This document shows positions 1 to 8,034 of a stretch of 64,000 nt of DNA, in pieces. The stretch comes from Sulfitobacter sp. F26169L. Its GTDB lineage: Bacteria > Pseudomonadota > Alphaproteobacteria > Rhodobacterales > Rhodobacteraceae. Position numbers and translations under genes: made by a program. Where the stretch lies: the NCBI RefSeq assembly GCF_026410285.1, contig NZ_JAPMLP010000001.1, positions 1 through 64,000 of the forward strand, in the 5' to 3' direction. Each line of letters opens with the position of its first letter. Position 1 is the first letter of the stretch. The notes under the pieces are model-generated. The model made no database searches, was not told where the DNA came from, and saw nothing but the letters and a program-made list of their open reading frames with translations.

Positions 1-120
1 ACGAAGGGTTCCGGCTCTGGCGGCACGAAGGGTTCCGGTTCTGGCGGTACGAAAGGTTCCGGCTCTGGCGGTACGAAGGGTTCCGGTTCTGGCGGCACGA
101 AAGGCTCCGGTTCTGGCGGT
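1..120 (+). repeat. Five tandem 24-bp units encoding TKGSGSGG
   Basis: Five head-to-tail 24-bp units start exactly at the window edge, so the array continues upstream. Each unit reads Thr-Lys-Gly-Ser-Gly-Ser-Gly-Gly in the frame of the coding sequence around it. The units differ only at third codon positions (aag/aaa, ggt/ggc), so the peptide is identical in all five. A degenerate sixth unit follows at 121-144. It forms a flexible Gly/Ser linker inside the protein. Confidence 0.95.
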
Positions 121-759
121 ACTCAAGGTGGCGGTGACACGTCAGGTAACGACAAGTCGGTACTGAACTTTGTGATGGGCAGCCCATCAGAGGTGAACAT
201 TTCGGTTACGGAAACGCCTGAAGGGCAGTTGTTCTTCAACCTGACACCAACAGACTTTGACGATGAACCTGTCGATATCGATGGGATATTCTTCAACCTG
301 TCCGATGACAGCAAGCTCAGTTCATTGAACTTCTTCCCGGATGAGAACGATCGCGATGTGACGGATATTCAGGCCGATGCTGATGGCGTCTCTCATTTGC
401 CTAACGGCGCCGGCGTCGGAGAAAACTTCGATGTAGGACTGCAGTTTGGCGAAGTTCCAGACAGCTCCGAAGGCACCATCAATGCGACCAATTTCACGTT
501 GTGGTCGGATGACGGTCCGGTGAGGTTCGAGGATATCGACTTGTCTGGCATGCGCCTTATTGTCGATCACGATGAAGGCGGTGGCGAAGTGTTGGGCGTA
601 TCCGACAGCGACGATCCTGATTGGGGTGACGCTGATGCAGTGCCGGATAGCGACATTGCACTGGGAGATGTCATGGCTTTGATGACCCAGCATGTCGATG
701 AAGAAGACCTTGTCGGTCTTGATGATGACCCCTCTGATGACGATCTCTTGATGGTCTGA
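1..759 (+). CDS. C-terminal part of a repeat-containing acidic secreted or surface protein (5' end outside window)
   Basis: The reading frame is open from base 1 to the TGA at 757-759, so this is the last 252 residues of a longer protein. It begins with the Gly/Ser-rich TKGSGSGG repeats, then a compact domain of about 150 residues rich in Asp, Asn and Phe (residues about 60-205). The chain ends in a very acidic tail with many Asp and Glu. There is no transmembrane segment in the visible part. The composition, with low Lys/Arg and high Asp/Gly, resembles extracellular proteins of marine Roseobacters, for example calcium-binding or type I-secreted proteins. No RTX nonapeptide is visible and I do not recognise a named family. 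A strong terminator follows. The internal ATG at 172 is not a credible start, because the repeats upstream are in the same frame and under protein-level constraint. Confidence 0.85.
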   Translation, partial: TKGSGSGGTKGSGSGGTKGSGSGGTKGSGSGGTKGSGSGGTQGGGDTSGNDKSVLNFVMGSPSEVNISVTETPEGQLFFNLTPTDFDDEPVDIDGIFFNLSDDSKLSSLNFFPDENDRDVTDIQADADGVSHLPNGAGVGENFDVGLQFGEVPDSSEGTINATNFTLWSDDGPVRFEDIDLSGMRLIVDHDEGGGEVLGVSDSDDPDWGDADAVPDSDIALGDVMALMTQHVDEEDLVGLDDDPSDDDLLMV

Positions 760-777
760 ATAGATACCTGAAAGTCG

Positions 778-810
778 GGGCAATGCGCTGAGGTGTGTTG
801 CCCTTTTCTT
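778..810 (+). terminator. Intrinsic terminator after the repeat protein
   Basis: An 11-bp stem (including G-U pairs) at 778-788/793-803 with a TGAG loop is followed directly by TTTTCTT. It lies 18 bases after the stop codon at 759 and points in the same direction. Confidence 0.85.
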
Positions 811-1115
811 GCATGTGAAGTCTCGCAAGAAGTGGCTTAATCTAAATCCTGCAACGATAAATCAGCATATCGTGACACAGAACAACATCGGCCGAGATGA
901 TTTCACCCACTCAATGGCTGCACTTTTTCCCAAGGTCACATAAATGCTGGATTCGATATCCAAACAGGTAATATTCCTGTAGCTTTTCAAAGCGCGCTTG
1001 TTTGGAAAAGTTACCGTCGAAACTAAGTACGGCCTGATATATCAAACGGTTTAAGGGTTGAAAGTACCGCGCACCAAGCGCGTGTGGGTGATGGATTAAG
1101 GCTTGGGCTATTTTC
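811..1115. other. AT-richer intergenic stretch, no gene seen
   Basis: No convincing reading frame, tRNA or repeat was found. Base composition is visibly richer in A and T than in the flanking operons. Confidence 0.5.
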
Positions 1116-1739
1116 TTAAGTCATATCACCTACGGTGGCTATCAGGTGGAGTGTACCACCAATAATTTGCCCACCCCTAACACTTGCAACATTGATCGAA
1201 CGGCTCGTGCTGTTGTCAGAACCAACGTGGTAATCGCAAATTGTAACTGCTCGGCCTTCGGTTCCAGACCCAGTGTAATTTACACCGATGAAGCCCGAAA
1301 CGAAAAATGCGCTATATTCAGGTTCACCGACAGGCCTCTCGAACACCGAGAACAGCTCAAATTCGCGGCTCTCACCGGGCGCGCGCGCCTCGCCATGAGA
1401 ACAGGCAGTTCTTATCGAGCTTCCTGCGACTTCGTATTCTTGTTGCGCTTCTTTCCGTCCGTGATCACCAAAGTGAGCAATAGATATGACCCCTATAGCT
1501 GGCGTTTTGCCAACATCTTCCAATGTAAAAGTCACCTTTGCCCAAAAATGTATGGTCTTATGCAAGTAAGTGGCGACAAGGTTAAATCTAGCGTCTTTGG
1601 CGGCAACCCAAGACCTTTGCTCGTCACGCATGATCTGGTCGGCATGACTTCGTTCGTGCTGGGCGCGGCTCTCATCTTCCAGACCTAAATTTGCATCTAT
1701 GCTTGGAAAATACCCAATTAGACCGAAGATCAGAAGCAA
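1116..1739 (-). CDS. Hypothetical membrane-anchored protein, start uncertain
   Basis: This 207-residue frame begins with a TTG codon. A hydrophobic segment (residues 1-16) is followed by a charged helix (about 20-45). Next comes a region with the phrase TFTLEDVGKTPA (about 70-82), which is typical of a family of small bacterial proteins with one or two N-terminal membrane segments and a beta-rich periplasmic domain. The frame stays open upstream to about 1835. That extension also reads like membrane protein (Trp-Ser-Ile-Leu-Gly-Gly-Val-Ile-Tyr) but contains no ATG, GTG or TTG, so the 5' end may be missing or frameshifted. An overlapping frame on the other strand (1146-1688) is less protein-like. 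Low GC content relative to neighbours hints at foreign origin. Function unknown. Confidence 0.5.
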   Translation of the reverse strand: MLLIFGLIGYFPSIDANLGLEDESRAQHERSHADQIMRDEQRSWVAAKDARFNLVATYLHKTIHFWAKVTFTLEDVGKTPAIGVISIAHFGDHGRKEAQQEYEVAGSSIRTACSHGEARAPGESREFELFSVFERPVGEPEYSAFFVSGFIGVNYTGSGTEGRAVTICDYHVGSDNSTSRSINVASVRGGQIIGGTLHLIATVGDMT

Positions 1740-2152
1740 GCTGCCGGCCCTTACACCTGCAATGCCATTCTGCTCACGTTTATCGCTACTAGATATTGTA
1801 TAAATTACGCCGCCGAGAATTGACCACGATTCAACTTATTGCGGATATTGGGGTCTTTCCGGATGGCTGCGTGCGAGCCCCTGTCTGGGGATATGCGCTT
1901 TTGACATCGCCGCAACGTGCGCAGAACGACGGATATTTTCAAAGCCTCGCGTTGCCGTGCTTAAACACAGCGGCTTCGTCGTGCATGTATGGAGCGGAAA
2001 GAACAGACATCGTATAAACCTATAATTTTTTGACGTTAATCGACGCATTGGAGTTGGGTTTGTCAGGTTTATAATTTGCAGAAACCAGCGGTCGGCCACT
2101 TGAATATCACCGTAGACCGGAACGCAGAATTACTGTCGCAGAGTGGCTTTCG
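1740..2152. other. Intergenic stretch without supported gene
   Basis: Apart from the possible 5' extension of the hypothetical protein to about 1835, nothing here reads as a gene. Short frames on both strands lack ribosome-binding sites and protein-like composition. Confidence 0.45.
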
Positions 2153-3592
2153 CTATTCGGGCGCAGATAATCGTTTTGATATTTTATTTATGAACCCTCG
2201 GTAATTGGATAGAAATGCCTGCCGTGTGTAGCGTTCCAATCCGGTGTCGGTGTCTTGTTGGTATCGCGCTGGCTGCGACAGAACCTTTCGCATAGCTTTT
2301 GCGATGGCTTGAATATCTGCGCGGGGGACAAGCTCGCCGTTTTTACCGGATACGATCATTTCGCGCGGCCCGTAATTGACGTCATATGAAATGACCGGAC
2401 AGCCGTTGGATAAGGCCTCCAATATGGACAGGCCAAACCCTTCGGTGGTGGTAGGGTAGACCGAAGCGATGGCGTTTCGGAAAATTCGCAATGGTTCGGT
2501 GCTATAGCCAGCCAATTTGACACGATCGCCACAGCCGAGCTGTTCTATCTGTACTTCAAGCTGCTTCTGTCCTGCGCCGACCCCATAGACCAGATAATCA
2601 ACATGGGGAAAGTCATCTTTGATCTGGCAGAATGCCTCGATGCACTCGTGGATCGGTTTGCCCTCTAATTCCAACCGCGAAACCGTAACGAGGTGCTTGC
2701 GTTCTTGTGGTGTCGCGTTGGCGGTATCGCAAAAGTGCGGGATAACGTGAATTTCGGCTGCGGGAATTACATCTGTCTCGATCCGGGCTTTATGCACCGC
2801 CGTCGAAGTAATTATCGCCTCGCCTTTGAAATTTTCGATCAGAAAGCGGGATCTGGGAACAATTGTACCTGACGGGCTGCGGTGGTCTGCGTGTAGGAAA
2901 AGGGCGCGCTGGCCTTTTGTCACCGCCGAGAGATAGGCCGACGTCACACCGTCAAAGAACACAACTGCATCTTCGCAGGCCACCATTTCAAATATATTCT
3001 GCGCGTAAACGCGCGGCATCCGGCAAATGGTGTCTGTGACCAGATTTTTCCCGATGATGAATTTCCGGTCTTTGGTTTTCACCCAGCGAATGGGCAGTGA
3101 TCTGGTGAAATCGGTTTTTTCGGTGCTGCCATCGGCATTGCGGGTGACGGATTGGTGAATTTCATCGTCAATCAGGGTATATGTGGTTTTTCCATCGGTT
3201 TGCGGCAAGACGCGTTTGGTAATGGCGCCGATCGGGGTGTGCGTTGTGGTGTCGACCATCACGGTTTCGCCGCCCTGCGCATAGACGGTTTTCTTGCCCT
3301 TTGTCTCGAAACGGTCAAATGCGGGAAAATCGGAAAATCGTTCGACGCCGGCAGCGACAGCTGCATCATAACACGCTTGAGGGACTGTCAGGTTGCGCAC
3401 CCGCGGGGCGATGGTTCCATTGGCTTTCAACTCGGCAAAATTGAGCATCTGGCGAATGCTGTGATCGAGGTTGAGCAGGACGGGGTCGAATTCCTCCATT
3501 TCGGCCAGTGCATTCATGCGGTGATAGACGGCTTTCACCTTTCCCCCACCGCCAAGGCCGATCCGCTCAAATATGCTGAAAACGCGGGTCAC
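2153..3592 (-). CDS. GT4-type (TagE/TarM-like) glycosyltransferase
   Basis: The product is 479 residues. Its C-terminal half is a GT-B fold retaining glycosyltransferase of family GT4. The acidic E-x7-E signature is at about 384-392 (EGFGLSILE) and a donor-site glycine-rich segment precedes it. The N-terminal part starts with FERIGLGGGGKVKAVY, a typical acceptor-domain glycine loop. It contains a beta-rich insert (about 100-190), as seen in poly(glycerol-phosphate) alpha-glucosyltransferases of the TarM/TagE type. The likely role is adding a sugar to a cell-surface polymer, using a nucleotide sugar in the cytoplasm; acceptor unknown. The start is GTG with no clear Shine-Dalgarno; it lies 52 bases after the upstream glycosyltransferase gene, suggesting one operon. 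Confidence is high for the fold and low for the substrate. Confidence 0.88.
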   Translation of the reverse strand: MTRVFSIFERIGLGGGGKVKAVYHRMNALAEMEEFDPVLLNLDHSIRQMLNFAELKANGTIAPRVRNLTVPQACYDAAVAAGVERFSDFPAFDRFETKGKKTVYAQGGETVMVDTTTHTPIGAITKRVLPQTDGKTTYTLIDDEIHQSVTRNADGSTEKTDFTRSLPIRWVKTKDRKFIIGKNLVTDTICRMPRVYAQNIFEMVACEDAVVFFDGVTSAYLSAVTKGQRALFLHADHRSPSGTIVPRSRFLIENFKGEAIITSTAVHKARIETDVIPAAEIHVIPHFCDTANATPQERKHLVTVSRLELEGKPIHECIEAFCQIKDDFPHVDYLVYGVGAGQKQLEVQIEQLGCGDRVKLAGYSTEPLRIFRNAIASVYPTTTEGFGLSILEALSNGCPVISYDVNYGPREMIVSGKNGELVPRADIQAIAKAMRKVLSQPARYQQDTDTGLERYTRQAFLSNYRGFINKISKRLSAPE

Positions 3593-3644
3593 ACCGGAAT
3601 ATGTCGCGTTGGTAAGCCAGAATGCATGGGCCAGCCCCGTATAT

Positions 3645-4553
3645 TTATGCCAATTCGGTTTGCGCTTGCTTCGACAGCGCCACCGCTTGGGTGATCTTGT
3701 CCATCAACACATCGTAACGCGGGCTGGTGCCATTACCCAGAAAGGAAAACCAACGTGAAAGGATGGTTTCGGTTTCGTCCTGCGCAACAGGGATGTGGCT
3801 GTTTTTGATATGGGGCATCGACATGCTGATCGGGGTGGAATCGTGCCCGTCAACCTTGATCGAAATGTATCCCATACCGGCATTGTCCACGATTGCAGGA
3901 AAGCGCTTGTGCAGCGCATTGTGACCGAACGAAAAAACCGTACGCTCGCCGTGGATGCGGATAGCGGTGCCCATGCTGTTAAAGGGCAGGTTTGCTTTGT
4001 AAATGAATGTTTCGCCGTCGGATTGATAGCTGGTGATCACCAGCCCGTTCGAGCGGGAATAACTGACCGGAACACGATCGCCCAAGCGGGTCAGAAACCC
4101 GCGCAGCTCGTGAACGTAATCGGTCGACAGGCAATCATCATCATCAATGCGGAAGTTGATCAGCGGATGCCCCGCGAGGGCGTTCAGCTCCGCAATCCGC
4201 GGCCACAGTGCCTTATGTACCGTTTGTTCGGACGATATCAGCAGTTCAAGATTGGGATGGGCGGCGCACAGATCCGACAGACGCTTTTTGTAAACTTCAG
4301 GCATGATGTCCGATGTCAGGATCAGACAGATGAAATTCTGGTCGCCTTGTGCGGCAAGCGAGGGCAGCAAAAAGTTCTCGAACAGGAAAAACCTCAGCTC
4401 CATCCGCTCCGGCGCGTATAGCTCGGCGGCAATTCTGGCGCGGGTGTTTTCGATCTCCGCCGGGGTTTTTGCAGCGCGATAGGATCGCCAGTCGCCTTTG
4501 CCACAAAAGGAAAAGCGGCAAATGCCGATTGCCGGCTCTAGTAGATATGCCAT
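3645..4553 (-). CDS. Putative rhamnosyltransferase (GT-A-like)
   Basis: The 302-residue product matches the pattern of the putative rhamnosyl transferase family common in Rhodobacteraceae. It begins with a short hydrophobic/aromatic strand and contains the text RFFLFENFLLPSL (54-66), then an acidic DDDD run at 137-140 expected to bind the divalent metal and nucleotide sugar. AGGAG lies 9 bases before the ATG. It is the first gene of a two-gene unit with the GT4 enzyme, so both probably act on the same surface glycan. Rhamnose specificity comes from family naming and is not evident from the sequence. Confidence 0.8.
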   Translation of the reverse strand: MAYLLEPAIGICRFSFCGKGDWRSYRAAKTPAEIENTRARIAAELYAPERMELRFFLFENFLLPSLAAQGDQNFICLILTSDIMPEVYKKRLSDLCAAHPNLELLISSEQTVHKALWPRIAELNALAGHPLINFRIDDDDCLSTDYVHELRGFLTRLGDRVPVSYSRSNGLVITSYQSDGETFIYKANLPFNSMGTAIRIHGERTVFSFGHNALHKRFPAIVDNAGMGYISIKVDGHDSTPISMSMPHIKNSHIPVAQDETETILSRWFSFLGNGTSPRYDVLMDKITQAVALSKQAQTELA

Positions 4554-4664
4554 TTGTTGTTCTCCTGCCGCGCGATTTTAGTGGCTGGTTTGCCTGATGG
4601 CAGAATCATAGCGCAACAGTATGCAAGGATGCCACCGCAAACCTGTTGCGCAGGTGCGCAACAG

Positions 4665-6239
4665 CTAGAGCATGACTTCGATCAGGTTGGGTCCGCCGCT
4701 TTTCAGCCCGTCATCGAGCGCCTGTTCAAGCGCGGCGCAGTCATCGACCCGCTGTGCCTCTACCCCCATGGAGCGAGCCATCTCTACCCAGTCGAGCGCG
4801 GGGCGATCAAGGCTCAGCATGTCAATCGCGCGCGGTCCGGGGTTTTGAACGCCGACATTGGCAAGCTCGCCGCGCAGAATTCGATAGCTGCGGTTGGCAA
4901 ATACCAAAATCGTGATGTCGAGCTCTTCGCGCGCCATGGTCCACAGCGCCTGCACCGTGTACATCGCCGATCCGTCACCAGTCAGGCACATCACCTTACG
5001 CTCGGGGCACGCAATCGCCGCGCCGATGGCGGCTGGTAAGGCGTAGCCGATAGACCCGCCACAATTGTTCAACCAGGTATGTTTGGGCGCACATTTCGTT
5101 GCCGGTGAAAACGCGCGTCCGGTGGTTATCGCCTCATCCACCACAATCGCGTTTTCGGGAATTGCGCGGGCAATCACGGCGGCAAGGTTTTTAACGTCAA
5201 TCGGGCCGCTGGGGCGATCCGGTAACGCAGGCGTGACCACATGCGCGGGCGGTGTGCCGGTTGCATCTGTTGCGCTTGCCAGCGCAGTCAGGGCTGCGGT
5301 CGTATCTGCACCAGCGGTGGCCAGCGTCAAAATTTCGGCATCTTCACGGGTCAGTATGGCGGGTTTGTCTGGGTAGGCAAAAAAGCCGATTGGCGCGCGC
5401 GCGCCTAGCAAAACGATGCGTTTGAACGGTTTCAACACCTCAAGTGCGGCATCAATCGGGTAGGGGACACGACCCACATAAACCCGGCCCGCGCCACGCT
5501 CCATCCGCGCATTGGCCCACTCCGACAATATCGCACAGCCTGTTTTGCGCGCGATCCGTCCGGCCATTTCAAGGTTGCCCTCGGTGAGGGCGCTACCGCC
5601 CAACAGCAATAGCGTTTCAGGCCCGTCCAGTACGGCCGCTGCCTGATCCAGCACCGAATTATCATAGGCAAGCGGCGCGGGTTTCTGAACCGCGCCATGT
5701 GCTACGCCGCCTTCGGTCCACGCGGTATCACTGGGCAGGATCAGCGACGCGATCTGTCCGGGGGCGACCATGGAAGCTTTGATTGCCGCTGCTGCATCGG
5801 TGCCCACGTCCGCCGCAGAGGCAGAGGTTTGGACCCAATGCGAAACAGGTCGCGCGATGCCTTCGATATCCGATGTCAGCGGTGCATCAAGCTCGATATG
5901 GCTCAGGGCATGTTCGCCGATGATATTCACAACCCCTGATCCGGCTTTCTTGGCATTGTGCAGGTTCGACAAGCCGTTCGCCAGTCCGGGGCCAAGATGC
6001 AGGAGGGTGGAGGCAGGTGTGCCGCGCATCCGGTAATATCCGTCCGCTGCACCCGTCGCCACGTTTTCTTGCAGCACCAGCACACAGCGCATCCCGGCGA
6101 TATGGTCCAACGCGGCAACAAAGTGCATTTCCGACGTGCCGGGATTGGTGAAACAAACATCGACTTCATTGGCCAGCAATGTATGCACAAGGCTCTCGGC
6201 GCCGTTCATTTCGTCACTGCGGGGTTTGGTGTTGCTCAT
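4665..6239 (-). CDS. Acetolactate synthase-like ThDP-dependent enzyme
   Basis: The 524-residue protein has the three-domain layout of thiamine-diphosphate decarboxylases/synthases. The N-terminal PYR domain carries the cofactor-activating Glu58 (in LQENVATGAADGY). The C-terminal PP domain carries the GDG...N metal/ThDP motif (GDG at 421-423, Asn at 449). It lacks a partner small subunit nearby, so it is probably not the biosynthetic acetolactate synthase. Benzoylformate- or oxalyl-CoA-type 2-oxoacid decarboxylase chemistry is possible. The gene starts inside the stop codon of the acyl-CoA synthetase (ATGA at 6236-6239), so the two are translationally coupled. A plausible joint route is activation of an acid to its CoA ester followed or preceded by ThDP-dependent C-C cleavage. 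That is inference. Confidence 0.85.
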   Translation of the reverse strand: MSNTKPRSDEMNGAESLVHTLLANEVDVCFTNPGTSEMHFVAALDHIAGMRCVLVLQENVATGAADGYYRMRGTPASTLLHLGPGLANGLSNLHNAKKAGSGVVNIIGEHALSHIELDAPLTSDIEGIARPVSHWVQTSASAADVGTDAAAAIKASMVAPGQIASLILPSDTAWTEGGVAHGAVQKPAPLAYDNSVLDQAAAVLDGPETLLLLGGSALTEGNLEMAGRIARKTGCAILSEWANARMERGAGRVYVGRVPYPIDAALEVLKPFKRIVLLGARAPIGFFAYPDKPAILTREDAEILTLATAGADTTAALTALASATDATGTPPAHVVTPALPDRPSGPIDVKNLAAVIARAIPENAIVVDEAITTGRAFSPATKCAPKHTWLNNCGGSIGYALPAAIGAAIACPERKVMCLTGDGSAMYTVQALWTMAREELDITILVFANRSYRILRGELANVGVQNPGPRAIDMLSLDRPALDWVEMARSMGVEAQRVDDCAALEQALDDGLKSGGPNLIEVML

Positions 6240-7813
6240 GGGTTTTCCTTTTCCCAGTAGGGCGCGCGCAGGTCTTTCTTAAGGATCTTTCCGATGGTCG
6301 AGCGGGGCAGGGCGGTGCGTATTTCTACCGCCGACAGCCGCTGGCTTTTGCCCAGACGCGCATTGACCTGCGCCAGAATATCTTCGGCGCTGCGGGTCGC
6401 ACCGTTACGCAGAACCACCAGCCCTAGCGGGGTTTCGCCCCATGCCTCTGAGGGGATGCCTATTGCGGCGGCATCCACCACATCCGCATCTTGCAGCAGC
6501 GCCAGCTCCAGATCGTTTGCATAGATGTTCAGACCGCCGGAAATGATCATGTCTTTCTTGCGATCCGACAGCACCAAGAAGCCATCCGCATCGAACGACC
6601 CCATATCGCCCGAGCGGAAATAGGCCCGCCCCTGCGCATCGCGCCAGATGTAATCGGCGGTCAGATCGTCGCGTTTGAAATAGCCCGACATCATCGTCGG
6701 GCCACGGCCGCAAATCTCGCCCACTTCGCCCTGCGCCACTTCGTAACCGCTTCCGTCGATCAGACGGATATCATTTCCGGGGGCGGGTTTGCCGACGGTG
6801 TGCAGTTTGGCAGGGTTCTCATCGGCAACCAGAACAGTGACGCCGCCGCCCTCGGTCAGGCCGTAATATTCCACCAGTTTTCCGGGAAAGCGCGCCAGCA
6901 CGTCTGCTTTTACATCTGCACGTAACGGAGCGGATGTAGAAAGCTTCATCCGCATCGAGCGCAGATCGAAGCTGTCAAAGTCGGGGATGTCCATAATGCG
7001 TTTGTATTGTACAGGCACCAGCATGGCGTGTGTGATCTGTTCACGTTGCACAATTTCAAGAAACGCGCGCGCATCGAACTTTGACATCAAATGCACTGTC
7101 GATCCGCCGAACAGCGTAGGGATAAAAGCCACAATAGTGGTGTTGGAGTATAGCGGCGTCGAAATCAGCGTGCGCGCGTTGTCGTCATATCCGTTCGCCT
7201 TTACCCGATCCATTTGCGCCGCGCGCATCCAGTGGTTGTGCACAATTCCCTTGGGTATTCCAGTGGTGCCCGAGGAATAGATCAGGTTAAACGGATCGGA
7301 CATTTCGATCGCTATCATCGGATCGGTAGTATCGGCGCTTGCCAGCGTGGTTTCGTAATCCTCAAAATCGCTGTGCTGGAAATCAATTGCATAGCGGCGC
7401 AAGGGCAGGCGAGAGATAAACCCCTCGACCAGCTCCAGATACTGACCGGCGACAAAAATCGCCTTCGCCCCGCAATCTGTCAGCATCTTTTCCAGTGCCT
7501 CGGGCGAGGCCATGGACGACAGCGGCGTCACACAGCAACCAGCGCGCAAAATGCCCAGAAACAATTCGGCGTAAGCGACCGAATTCGCAGACAGGATCGC
7601 GATATTGTCGCCCTTGGCCATCCCTGCCGCCAGCAGCGCGTTTGCAACACGGTTTACGCGGTTGTCCAGATCGTGCCATGTCAAACGTTGCTCACCACAG
7701 ACAAGCGCGAGTTTATCCGGCGTCGCCGCCGCATTGGCGCGCAAACGCGCGACAACAGTTTCCTGCGGCAAAACTGCGGGAGCGGGTGGATCGATCTTGA
7801 TGCCGGATGTCAT
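6236..7813 (-). CDS. Class I adenylate-forming acyl-CoA synthetase
   Basis: The 525-residue product has the ANL superfamily layout. The phosphate-binding loop YSSGTTGIPKG is at 179-189. The YGLTEGG adenine-binding stretch is near 315, the hinge region RSGDMGSFDADGF is in the last quarter, and a C-terminal catalytic lysine sits in GKILKKDLR. It would convert a carboxylic acid plus ATP and CoA to acyl-CoA, AMP and PPi in the cytoplasm. The start has AAGGAG upstream. It is the first gene of the pair with the ThDP enzyme and overlaps it by ATGA. The acid substrate cannot be read from sequence; medium-chain or aromatic acids are possible. Confidence 0.88.
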   Translation of the reverse strand: MTSGIKIDPPAPAVLPQETVVARLRANAAATPDKLALVCGEQRLTWHDLDNRVNRVANALLAAGMAKGDNIAILSANSVAYAELFLGILRAGCCVTPLSSMASPEALEKMLTDCGAKAIFVAGQYLELVEGFISRLPLRRYAIDFQHSDFEDYETTLASADTTDPMIAIEMSDPFNLIYSSGTTGIPKGIVHNHWMRAAQMDRVKANGYDDNARTLISTPLYSNTTIVAFIPTLFGGSTVHLMSKFDARAFLEIVQREQITHAMLVPVQYKRIMDIPDFDSFDLRSMRMKLSTSAPLRADVKADVLARFPGKLVEYYGLTEGGGVTVLVADENPAKLHTVGKPAPGNDIRLIDGSGYEVAQGEVGEICGRGPTMMSGYFKRDDLTADYIWRDAQGRAYFRSGDMGSFDADGFLVLSDRKKDMIISGGLNIYANDLELALLQDADVVDAAAIGIPSEAWGETPLGLVVLRNGATRSAEDILAQVNARLGKSQRLSAVEIRTALPRSTIGKILKKDLRAPYWEKENP

Positions 7814-7831
7814 GCGGTACAGGTCTCCTTT

Positions 7832-7999
7832 TCAGCTCAGCGAAATGCGGGCAACATTCGCCGCGCGCCCGTCGGCGCCAACGACAGAAGACATCGCATC
7901 GGTAAAATTTACCAGCCCGATTTGCGCAAACAGGCCGGCGCGGCTGCGGTTTTCCGGCCCGATCCGTTGCTTTGCGGTGGACCTGCGCGCGCGGACCAC
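7832..7999 (-). CDS. Possible 55-residue small protein or gene remnant
   Basis: A GTG-initiated frame of 55 codons ends 19 bases before the acyl-CoA synthetase gene. Its last 35 residues read like ordinary protein (GLFAQIGLVNFTDAMSS followed by VVGADGRAANVARISLS). It has no recognised domain and could be the C-terminal scrap of a lost gene. A TGA just upstream limits the frame. It is divergent to mnmH and would share its promoter region. Confidence 0.25.
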   Translation of the reverse strand: MVRARRSTAKQRIGPENRSRAGLFAQIGLVNFTDAMSSVVGADGRAANVARISLS

Positions 8000-8034
8000 T
8001 AGAACAGGGTATCGTCATAATCCGGAACCAGCCG

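Noticed and set aside
1..120. Possible CRISPR-like direct repeats
   Set aside because: The units are contiguous with no spacers and are in frame with a coding sequence, so they are protein-coding tandem repeats.
1146..1688. 180-codon plus-strand frame opposite the hypothetical membrane protein
   Set aside because: It is Cys/Arg-rich and irregular, while the minus-strand frame has a membrane segment and a recognisable phrase of a known protein type.
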